Positions 13,203-24,200 of a stretch of DNA of 64,000 nt are shown here, in pieces. The notes beneath the pieces are model-generated. The model worked only from the letters and a program-made list of their open reading frames with translations, was not told the origin of the DNA and did not search any database. Source of the DNA: Nautilus pompilius (lineage: Eukaryota > Mollusca > Cephalopoda > Nautilida > Nautilidae); the NCBI GenBank assembly GCA_018389105.1, contig JACATO010000335.1:62001-126000 (forward strand). Reading direction: 5' to 3'. Each line of letters starts with the position of its first letter. Within the stretch, counting starts at the first letter, position 1. A program made the translations under genes and the position numbers.

Positions 13203-14203
13203 GTAGGTATGGAAGAAGGCAGGTCTGTTTTTGTTTAGAAAAAACTAGCAAAATATTTTTAAATTTCAGAAAAATATTTAAAGATGCATTGCTATTTCAG
13301 AATTGTTAAGAAAATTTACAAAAGAGTTCATCTTTAATTAGTGTAATATTTTTTTTTCTTTTAAGAAAAAGATCGCATCACTCCAGTCTTTTACAAGACT
13401 TCATTCGCAACCATGGATTAGGTGCTAATTCGAGAGAGAGAGATTACTAGTGTAAAAGTTTAACTAAGATTAATTGGGTACCATTAAAGTTGGCACACCT
13501 GTAGTTTTTAATGGAGTGTTGGCCAAAGTTGTGTGTACAAAGTCATAGCTAAAATCTGTGTCTCTAGTAAAATTTATTATTTAATGAGTGGGTAGCACAT
13601 GCTGCTAAGTGCACTTTGTGAGGAAAGAATCCGAATGTTTTAATGAGGACTAGAATTTATGAAAAATGAATTGCTTTTTTAGGCTGGCATTCTGGAGTTA
13701 GTAGTAGATCAGTTCTAGTAGTTTTGCAAGGGTTAAATACTGAAGCTGGGGAAAAAAAATTTTTAATTTTTCTAATTGTAACTTGGAAACTTCCGATGGC
13801 TTTTATTGTTGTCGCTAGGTTTTCTTTGTCATTGTCCTATTTTTTCCTCTGCACCATGATATTTTAAAATTCAAGAAACTCTGTGAATAAATTATCTGCT
13901 CGTGTCGGCATGTGCTTGTTGTTTTCTGGACTGAAGAGAGTGCATCCTGCTTTTAACAATGTCCTGAGTTTAAAAAATCAGTTGGCCACTTAGCTGCATG
14001 CGACCGATTATTTATCAGGCATTAAAAAAAAAAGAAAAAGAAATACAGAAACTGCTTTTGGGGCGTTAATAATACAGGTACATTATTCTTCAAGCTGTTG
14101 CCAGTTAAAGGGTAGATGAAGTTGGTTTAGCACTCGAGTGGATTTACATGGCATTCAAAAGAAAAAGTGTTTGTGATTTCCCTCAAACCAGAGAAGTAAT
14201 CCT

Positions 14204-14221
14204 ACACACACACACACACAC
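14204..14221. repeat. CA microsatellite
   Basis: Nine AC units. Open frames on both strands that cross it are artefacts. Confidence 0.95.
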
Positions 14222-14647
14222 GATCCTCTTAAGACAAATTAAAACAGCAACAGTTAAAATGTCCTTCAGTGCAACTATTCTGGTTAACGATTCATGGATT
14301 GACTCCAACTCTGAATCAACGCAAGCACGTACAAATTTTTTAAAGTATATTTTTATACTAAGCCATTTGTAACTTTTTAATAATTTTCTGATGCATAGTT
14401 TAAACAGGTAGCCGTTACTATGTCGTAATGCCAAATAAAATGTGTACATCTTTCTTTTGTCAAAGTTTCAATTACTAACCAAGCCAATAGAAGAGGAATT
14501 TGTTTACAACTTCATTAATTTAGTTGTAAAACCGAAATGGCGTTCATCCACATAGATGCCATCTTAAAGAGGAAGGAACTGTGGCACACTGCACAGTTTG
14601 TCACCTTGCAACAAACTCAAATGAAAACCAGTAGTAAAAGCTATTTA

Positions 14648-15696
14648 CAGTAAACCCCCGTCATATCGCGGTTCCGCTATTTCGCGGTTTTTTCTGTAAG
14701 ACCTATTAATTTTCATATCGCGTATGTTTTTGCAATTTCGCGGCATTCCGTAGCATTGTTTATGAGTTTTAAATCTCCGCTGATTGGCTGTTCTGTTTTA
14801 GAAGCATCTCGCTGCTTCGCATCTCGCGGGGAGAGAAGCTGTTCACCTTGATCTGTCTGTTTGCCTTGCTGTTTTATTGATAACCCCAAGGATGCCACCC
14901 AAACGCCCATCATCTAAGGCTTCTGGTGAGCCAAAGAAGAAGAGAAAGTTCTTGATGATTCAGGAGAAAGAAGGTGGAACTTCTTGATATGATAAAGGAA
15001 GGACAGAGTTACGCTGCCATAGCCGCCATTACGGTATGAATGAGTCAACGGTTCGCTACTTCAATAAAGATGAGAAGAATATCAGGGCAACCGCTTCGCT
15101 GTGCATCAATGAAGGTGCAAGACCAGTTGTTTATATCCGCAATAAAAACATTCTCAGGATGGAACCTGCCTCGGCTTTTTGGATCCAAGATTGCCGAAAG
15201 AAAAACATCACTTTGGATGGTAACACCATCAGGACCAAGGCAAAGAAGCTGTACGACACTTTTGCCGTTCAAAGAGGTTCTGAAGAAGGCGTTCCGAAGC
15301 CGAACTGTCAGACAGCGACAATCCTGATGATCCTCAGCCTTCTACATCTTCATCAGGAGGCTTTTCTGCCAGCAAGGGATGGTTTGACCACTTCCAGAAG
15401 CGCTTTCAGTTGAAGAGCATTTCATTGCAAGGTTAAGCTGCATCTGCTGACAAAGAAGCTGCTGCTGCAAGGTGTTTTCCATTGCTCTTGCTTTCTCTCA
15501 ATATCTTTTGTGTGTTTAAATGTGTTTCTATTGTTTTAAAAGTGTGTTTAAAGACCTTAAAATGCATTTTAAAGTACCGTAAAAGTTATAAAAACATACC
15601 TAGGGTGTATTTAAATAGGGTATTTCTACTTCGCGGATTTTCACTTATCGCGGGTGGGTCTGGAACGTAACCCCCGCGATGGAGGAGGGACTACTG
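14648..15696 (+). mobile_element. Tigger/pogo-like DNA transposon, internally deleted
   Basis: The element starts CAGTAAACCCCCG and ends ...GGGACTACTG, giving inverted ends sharing CAGTA, and is flanked by TA on both sides (14646-14647 and 15697-15698), as is normal for Tc1/mariner-pogo insertions. Both arms carry the repeated TCGCGG/CCGCGA motifs typical of Tigger ends. The right arm has the 'acccCCGCGAT...' and 'TTATCGCGGGTGGG' stretches seen in this group. Inside lies a transposase N-terminus that breaks off before any catalytic domain, so the element is non-autonomous. At 1,049 bp it is well under half the usual length of a complete Tigger. Confidence 0.88.
14892..15460 (+). pseudogene. 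Tigger-type transposase N-terminal fragment, frameshifted
   Basis: Translation from the ATG at 14892 begins MPPKRPSSKASGEPKKKRK, the basic start typical of Tigger-1-like proteins. After a frameshift near 14965 the reading continues as VELLDMIKEGQSYAAIA. After a second shift near 15028 it continues as HYGMNESTVRYFNKDEKNIR, the CENP-B/pogo-type helix-turn-helix used for binding the transposon ends. It then runs into a CENPB-type second DNA-binding region containing FWIQDCRKKNITLDG and AKKLYDTFA. A third shift near 15280 leads to a serine-rich linker and GWFDHFQKRFQL, followed by a stop near 15435. The DDE catalytic domain is absent, lost in the internal deletion that defines this element. It cannot make a working transposase. 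Confidence 0.85.
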
Positions 15697-15698
15697 TA

Positions 15699-17240
15699 GC
15701 TGACTAAGATAAATAATTTAAGCCATTTTCCAAACTCATAACAGGATTAGCTTCATGATTAAAAATTCATGGCTTATACAAGGCAACTCAAGGAAGAGAG
15801 AGACATTGTTATATTACTGCTAATTTTCTGCTTGATTTGAAAATCAGTTATCATAAAAATGTAACTTTTAACATTACGCAGATTTCTTATTATGAAATGG
15901 AATAATCTCTTATGACTGTCTGTGCAGTGAAGTATGAAATAATTGTTAGTTATCTTTAAAATTATTTTAATATTAATTAATAATAAACTGTTTTAATACT
16001 GTCTTTCAGCCACCTCCCAAAAACTGGTACCTATACGCAGTATTTATTTTCCAGTAATACTTTATATAAAACGCACATTTTGTATTTGCTTCTTAAAGCA
16101 GGAAATTAACTTTATAAACCACATTTACACATTTGACAGTTGAGAAAAATTACTGTCTGTCGTTTTACTGAGACTGATATTTTCAGAAGTACTTTTGTTG
16201 CTGATGAACTGATGTACTATACAGAGATTGGAATCTGATGTTCCACTGACTTATTTGTGTTGCACAGAGGCTCTGAGTGCAAGTCATCAATACAGAATAT
16301 GCCGCCAAATCTGTCAGATCATTCTATTGTTTTCTAGTGATATCACCAGATCTGCTCTTACTGTATCTTCATGATTTTGAGTTGTGTGCTCCTGGTAATA
16401 TCCCTGGGCACTGGTCCAACATGGTGATTTATTGCAAGTTCTCAGTAGACGACACAGTTTATGCGTCTTTTAGATAAGTCTGAATCATCAGGACATGTGC
16501 ACATACCACAGCGCACACATCAAGGAGATTCACGATAAACCAGCATGTGGGACAGGTGCCAAGTTCATTGCTATTACCCACAATACCAGTGTTGATCCAA
16601 GAAATGGAAAGGATTCATTACTGATTACATTGGCATTTGTCAAAGCTGTTAATGGAAATTAATGGGCAACATTTTACTTTTTTTATTTGTATTCTTGAAT
16701 TATGTAAAATTTGAGTTTAACAGTTCGGTATTTTTTGCTTTAGAAAACTGACAGCATCAAGGTAATCTCTTAATATTTTTTTTTTTCTTAAACCAACTGC
16801 CCTGCAGTTTCCTCAAATCATTTATGAGAACTCAGAGCAACTCTCATCTAAGAACTTTAGAAGCAAAAACAAATGTTTTTTTTTTATCAATGAAGATTTA
16901 ATCTTTTTAAAAGCTTTTATGATATGGAAATCTTGGAACTCTAAATGGTTATTGGATAACGTCAAGCATGCCACTAATATCGGATGATTTTCACAATGGT
17001 TACCTTGCATCTCACTTTTGTTTGGGAAGGGAAGTTCCCATTTTACCTGGATTAATACAAATGCAGGAAGTTTTCATTACTGTTTCCTTCTTATTTGAAT
17101 AATTCTGTCTGTGCTTCATTAAAAAGATATAGTTTTTTTTTTTTTTTTTTAGTCTGGTTTATCATTTTGTTTGCAACCCGTGCAGACATCAAACATTTTC
17201 TTTAAAATTTAACTATCAAAACATCAGTTTTCTAAAGCTA
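15699..17240. other. Non-coding DNA, nothing recognised
   Basis: Short open frames only; no repeat or motif cluster was identified. Confidence 0.6.
17133..17150. repeat. Poly-T run
   Basis: Eighteen consecutive T just upstream of the probable decayed miniature element. Confidence 0.9.
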
Positions 17241-17640
17241 CCATCGCAGACATTCCTTGGCTTACGTAGTAATCGACCTGAGAAATTCCGAGGTTAAGGA
17301 AAAAAAAAGATTCCTTAAAAAAAATGAATAATTTTCTGACTTTTGCCGTATTTATGGATTCTGTAAGCGAGTGGTAACTACTTGTGTTAGCACAGCACAG
17401 AGGAGCCAGCAAGGTATGTGGTACAGACATATTTAATGAAGGATTTATGTATATGCCCATTACATGTTGTGTCCCTCTGAATGCTACAGTATTTTTTTTC
17501 TTTTATTTTAATAGTGTATTTACTTTGTATGGCATGCAGTAGTGTACATAGACGATAAAACAGTCCAGTACGTACTGCCTTGTACTAAAATCTGTCTTAC
17601 GGAAAAAATCGACTTTTGTAATGACATCAGTAAGTCGGGG
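17241..17640. mobile_element. Probable decayed miniature element with inverted GACTTACG-type ends
   Basis: The left part contains GGCTTACGTAGTAATCGACC (17259-17278) and ATTCCGAGG. The right part contains, inverted, TTACGGAAAAAATCGAC and GTAAGTCGGGG (ending 17640). This arrangement of 'CGACTTACG' and 'TTCCG' blocks at opposite ends resembles pogo/mariner-derived miniature elements in other animal genomes. The terminal few bases and a clear TA duplication are not recognisable, so the boundaries are approximate and the call is tentative. Confidence 0.45.
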
Positions 17641-20600
17641 ACTCTTTGCGTTTCCATTTATTGATATCAGACAGGAGGCTTAACACAGTGTGGAAATGTC
17701 AAAAGTATTACTTTCTTCCAGGTTGTTTAAAAAATATATTATTCTGTTTTTTTTTTGTTTTTTTTTTATCTTTGCTGCTGCAGCTTAAGCGTCCCCTTAT
17801 TAAAAATAATATGTTTTTATGCACAATAAAAATGGCAACATTTCTATAGAAGTTGGATGTAAAACCCATGGAAAATTGCTGCATTTGAGTTCTACAGTGA
17901 ACAGAAAGTTATTCATCTTTAATGACTGCCTTATGACAGTTTTTTTGTGTGGTATTTACAGGAAATTAAGCATGGCAGTAAATATTGTGTAAATACCATG
18001 TAAAACTGGTCTTTCTTTGGATGGGGGAGGGCTTCCATCATTAAAGATGAAGTTTTTTTTAGTTGAGTACTATACAAGAAAATTTAGTTTCAGAGTTGAA
18101 TGTTACATTCAGTAATTAAGGTGGCAAATCTGGTTTCCATATGCCCATAATTTAGAAAAGCTTTCCATAGTGAAACACTACAGAAACTCAGTTGGCCATG
18201 AGTAGGATTGGTAAAATCTCTGCCAATCTTCTGAAGCAAATCCAATGCTAATACTTTTGCTATCATACTTTTTTGGGGGGGTCTAAACTTTAAGCACAAT
18301 TGCTTTTTGTTGAAGTTTTATTGTTGTTTCTTCAAGCTTAGATTCAGGTAGATTTGATAGCTAAATGTTTCGAATCATTCTGTGATCATTGGATCCTAAT
18401 AGAGCTTTTTGTAGCATCGCACTGTGCACAGTAACTTTTTAAAACAATTGTGCACAGAAATAGATGGTAGAGTCAGCATGCAGAAACAAATTGATTTGTG
18501 CAGGGGTTAATATTCATTGATCACAATCAAAATAGAGTGGCCACATGTGAGACTAAAATTGCGAAACAGGTAATTAGTTCACCCCAGAGCTGTTGTCATT
18601 TAGGATCTAAGATTTATGCCGTCTTAGGTCAGAATATTCAAGAGAAAAATGAAATGGGAAAGCTATGGAAACAGTGTAGCGCATGCCATTAGAAGCTGAT
18701 TTAGTGTCGGTGTATATAGCCAAAGTACAGCTGAGTGGAGGAAAATTTACAAGTGTTTGCCATGCAATAGCCAGGTGCGTTGCAGGCCAGATGTGTCACA
18801 TTCCTTCCCATGTGAAATATTACAATTTCAAATTAATGATGCTCGAACCATGATCAGCCATCCTAATTTCTGCACCTGTTGAAACTTCATCAGCTTCTTT
18901 ATGTCCATAAATAATTTCTGGGGTTTTTATGAAGATTTGAGTAAATGTTTTAGAATTGAGAATGAAAATGACAGCGCGTTTTCTAGTTGACCATAATTGT
19001 GACTGCAGGAAATTTTTAATCATTCACTGTTAGGTTCGCTGCACGGCTCGAACTCAGCTGACTAGGAAGGTGATAAAATTCATCAACCATCTTCCTTCGC
19101 AGACTGGCAGACTTCAGCGTTCTGTTTCTCAGTTTAATGTGTGGCCGCCTGTGGTGTACAGAAGAGCTTTTTTCTTTTTATTACACTCTTACTCTTCCAA
19201 AATGTACATCTTTTAGAAGTAATTTTAGTCCCAACAAGTCTCGTCGGAAAGAAGATAGAATATTTAATTATTTAAAAAAAACCTTCTAGAATCTAGTAAA
19301 CATCCTGCTGGAAACTGATAATATATATATTATTACATTATGAAATGATATGCAGCTTGAACTTCACTTGTCCCAGGCCAACTTTACTTCTGTTGATACA
19401 GCTCTCATTATGTAGAATGTGTAATTACAAAGATCCTTCTGAAGCTTTAAGTCGGTGTCTGCTCTCTCTTTGTGGACTGGCTCACAAGCTGTGCTTCAGT
19501 TGTTATGAGTTTAAGAGAGTCTCAGATGATTTTTTTTTCTTCTTCTTGCATATGAACTGATCTCCATTTGTTTACTCAACAGAATAAAAGTAATCTCTCT
19601 GTGTAAACGTGATTTTTATTCTTTGATTTCACAAGGCGTCGATCAAACTCAGTTAAACAAAATAACTTGTTTTGGTTTATGTGCTTTTTATTTTTTGAAA
19701 ACTTAAAGCTGTAGGAAAATTCCACGCACTGACTGTGGTCTAGTAGAAGGCATTAAGTTTATCTTTCTTGCTGGTGAAGCCATGTTTCATTAGGGTTCAT
19801 TTGTCGTGCTCCTGTCAGATTTTTTGGGGGATAAAGTTGGAATCCTCGAGACATTCATTGTGGCCAATCAAATATCTGTTTTTGTGTGGGTGAGACGGAA
19901 CAGCAGCTTTTTTATTTTGTGATCATGTGCTTATATTACGCCAAATCAACCATATCTGCCTCCTGTGTTCACCACCGGTAACATGGTTCATGTCTCCAAT
20001 GTGGCATCTTTATAGTGGAATTGTCACATTTTTAATGCTAAGAAGCCCTCATTAGCACCGTTGAACTTTCCATTAATGTGCAACAGAAGATGGGAAAGTA
20101 TGTCTTCACAATTTTATTAATGTAGCTGAATGCTTTGATTTGATTCTCATTGTCGTCCAATGTCTTGTCTGAAACAAATCTTACCCGATCATCATGCAGA
20201 GAAGCAAATCTGTTTGTTTTTTTTTAAGAAATAGCATATTTATTTACTTGTTTTAATCCCACATAAAGGCAAAAAATTGTATAAAATTACTACATTGTTG
20301 ACCCTATGGTTTTTCTGACAGTCCCACCCAACATATTTGGTGGAAGGGAGCAAATCCATCCATAAACTCATAATCCCAATTTTTTAAAGGATAGATTCTA
20401 GTGTAGATCCTAGACAATATGATTGCAGCAACTTTTTCAATTTCAACTGGGCAAAGATTTGTATCTTGGCAGGTAGGTTTGGTGGGTCAACTTCGCATTA
20501 TGGAAATATTTCTTCAATTATCATGGGGGGGGAATTTGTTTCTGATGTTGTACATTTTCACTTTAGTAACAAGTTTTCAGATAACAACAAATCGTTAGAA

Positions 20601-21247
20601 ACTTTGTCGTCTAGGTGTATCTACAAGGGACAGTCAGATGAAATTCAGCACCAGCCAGATTTCAAATTTCTACTAAGGATGTTGAAATGATCAAATTAAC
20701 TTTCATTTTTGGTTATAATTAGTGCTACAGTGGTCATAGAAATCATGAATACTGAATAAAATTCGTAGAATCTTGGAAATGGCTGTAGAAGCATTAGATT
20801 TGATGGCTTATTTCCATTAAAAATGCTGTACATAATGCGCTGAAAATACAAGTCTGCGTAATTTGTGGTTGTGTAAGTCAATTAGTCAATAGAATCTATA
20901 TTTGAATGAGTAAGTAAGCTATGTGGGACCGAGTGGACTGAAATCTGAGTGAACAAATGGTGGCAGCAAGTGCACCATTGATGAGATGGCGGGTAATGTT
21001 TTCCAGGCGTGACAAACTTACTGGCAGCACTTTGTGTAGTAAACAGGAGCTACAAGTTGTCTGCTGCAGGAGAGAGAGCTAAAATCCAGAAAGTGGTAGG
21101 TGTATAGAACAGATGTGTTTGCACTGCTAATATTCCACTTCCTGGCTTAGACAAGGGCTTTCCAACATCTTTCTAATCATGACTGATATTTTATTTGCTA
21201 AAGTTTTTAAGGCCCTCTTTCACTTAGTACACGCATTTGCATAGGTC

Positions 21248-21291
21248 TGCCTCCTAGCTGCAGGGTTATCGGATCTGGCCACTAGGAGGCA
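21248..21291. promoter_or_regulatory. Divergent pair of CTCF-like motifs
   Basis: The plus strand at 21279-21291 reads CCACTAGGAGGCA, which fits the conserved animal CTCF core with one unfavourable base (A where G or T is usual). The sequence TGCCTCCTAG at 21248-21257 is the exact inverted copy of its CTAGGAGGCA part, giving two motifs that point away from each other with 24 bp between them. CTCF is a bilaterian insulator protein. Binding is inferred from the motif alone. Confidence 0.3.
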
Positions 21292-24200
21292 ATACCGAGT
21301 GGCTTGAAATAGGATGGTTGGTGAACTGTTTATATTAAGGTGTAATTTGCATGTGCCATTATTAAGTGTTCTTAAATTGCAAAGTGAGTTTGTGGTTGTG
21401 TGTTCTTCCTGTAATTTGAGAAATCAACAGACGTATGGGGAAAAAAACTGTTAAATGAGAAGAATGTAGCTTTTCGAGAATGCTGAATTGAAGAAAGTAT
21501 GAACATGAATGCATTAAACTGGGATTTGCCTGTTTTGAAACTGTGTTAATGGGGAGAGATTTTGGTAAGAAAAGGTATGAAGCCTTCTGAGTTACATCAA
21601 CATTTGGAAATGAAACACTTTTCAAAAGGGGATAAACCATGGCGACATATCCTTTAAAAGAAAAATATTTGGTTCTTTTCTACCTATAATTTCATAGTTT
21701 TAATTATTCTTTGCAACCCCTGGTTTGGGTACCGCTAACCTAGACAATCCTTCCATGACAAGCTCTCTGGAAACCATTTGTGTTATACATACCTTATGAT
21801 CAATTGTAAAAAATGTACTTTTCAAAATTATGTCCCGAAAGGAATGCTGTATGACTATGATGGACTTTTGTAGCAAATGAAACAATTGGATGGTGAAGGC
21901 TACTGGGTTCTAAATTTCATAGCAGTGCCATGTTACTCTTGTGAAGACAGTTCAAGTTTACAAGGGGAAGGGAGTTAGTAACTTAAGTCTCTTTTAATAG
22001 GCTGTTTGTGTAGAGACTGTAAACTCTAAGACCGAGTCAGACAGCATTGGAAACCGTTCAGAATTGCAGAATTCCATTTGTCGCTAACAAAAGCAGTGAT
22101 TTTATCTATACTGCATTGCATGGCTAAAACCTGAGAACAGAGTCTGTTTTTTTGTTGTTGTTTTTTTTAATGCAGTGCATATGACATACCTGTCCTTTTT
22201 TTTTCAACTTAGCAATATCTAGAGAAAAACATTTGGAAGAGTAAACCAACTTTTCTTACCCTCGTAAAGCATGGTTAGATCAGTTGCTGCAGGTAAAGGT
22301 AAAGCACCTGCTGTACCACCTTCAAGGATAATCACAAGGTAAAACAGCTGGCTTATCTATTTTCATTTCAGACATTTTCAGCAGTGTATGGATTTCTTTT
22401 TATGAAGAGTGTAAATAATACTGTGGTTCAGCAGTTAAAGATATGGTCAGGTTAAGTGGATCAGTAAATACTCCAGTAATAGAAATATTTGCTCCAAGAA
22501 TAATGTCGTCTCTCATGCTTATGATAAAAACGGAAATGAAATTACACATGGCGGCAAATGATTTGGCTGAACTTGCCAGCTAAGCAGAATCTAAGATAGA
22601 AACCCACATGACTGGTTTTGTGTACTTTTGTCAACATCACGCCATATTCTTCAAAACTTGCCAAATGTTTGATCCTAATCAAATAAAACATCTTAACATT
22701 ACATCGCTAAAGGTACTTGATGTGATCCCTTTAAAGAGACAGCCTTGGCACAAAGCCAAATTTAGTAGCTATGTCATTGTAGTTTCTGATATGTGGTTTG
22801 AATTTTTGAATTTTGGTGCGACTTAAAAGATCACTTCCTAAATATGGCTATAACTGCTTTGTGGAGTCTATTGGTGGCTGTTGACAGCACGGATTATAAA
22901 AGATTTTCTTCTTACAAGGATGTCTAGCAAGATGACAACCTTGTGATTTATAGTGTACTATTTCACAATCATGGTAAACTCAAAGCAACCATTTCAAATT
23001 CTGACTTAACAGTTAAACCTGTCAGTTGTCAACAGTACTTATATTATTGGTTTTAATACATTATTGAAAAGCTCATTTGTATTCTAATGTAGCAAAAAAC
23101 TACATTATTATTTGTTGACTTTTCCATGAATTTTTGTTTTCCCTTCCCAGCACTCAAACTGTGGATTTTACTAAAAATTACTGCAACAGAATCATAGCCT
23201 GCCTTATGATGTGCGAACAAGTACCAGTCTTGGGTTTGGCGTTCTGCCAGATTTCTTGATGTAACTGTAACAAGGTATCTTGTCTCTGGAATCTTGGGTG
23301 GGTTTATTTTCTGCTTGTATACTTCAGACCACAATGCCAGAGTCTCACTTGATGAGTAAATAGTTAAGGTTACTGTCTTTAGTTAATTAGAGAACACAAG
23401 AAAACAGATATACATTATGTTAAAACCTCAGATGTTTTTTTGGTTTTTGAAAATATTTTTTTAAAAATAAAAATGGTACAGTTTTTGTAACCATTTAAAA
23501 ATGGGTTGTATATTAAATTATAGAATTAGCATATTCTGTTTTGCAATTTACAGCAACATAAGATAGGGTGGGAGGTTAATGTGGCGTACAGCACGTTTGC
23601 TTGTTGCAGCAAACAGCTGTTAGTCTGGGCTATGATATGGCTAAATTCCTGTTTTGTAGAGGTTGTCTCTGGGCGGGTCAAGTTTCTACCATCGACAATC
23701 AAAAAAATTTCTGATTGTTTACTTAACAGCTGAAGTTGGAGCATGTCGGGGCCCGCACTTCTGTGAAGGTGAACCGTATCATTTATTAGGTTAACTCCTC
23801 TTCCCACCATGAAGCTTCTGCTTGCAGTGTTCTCAATGGGTAGAGCAGCAAAACGCAACTTTAATAATATTTTTGCAGCCCCTACATTTGTTATTTTGAT
23901 CTTTACAGCGTAAGGATTTTATTTTGTCGAACATAGCTGAACTTTTTTATGAATTTATCAAATCTAATGACTTCATATGACTAATGACTGGTAACATTTA
24001 ATATTTACAAAAAAATTTGATATTTATTAAAAATTTATGACTCTATAATGAACTCTGTAATCTTGCAGACATCTGCTGTATATGAACAACTTAAATTTCC
24101 GCAGCAACCATTGTGATTTGTAGAGGAGTTTCTGAGCTCTGAAACTGCTTTCTATGCATTTTTTCTTCCTCTTTAAGTCATTAACTTTGCTTCTATCTAT

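Larger units (their letters stand above)
9815..14645. other. Non-coding DNA between two Tigger-like elements
   Basis: AT-rich, with CT and GA microsatellites and many T runs. Apart from the possible exon at 13099-13202, no coding signal is seen. Confidence 0.65.
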
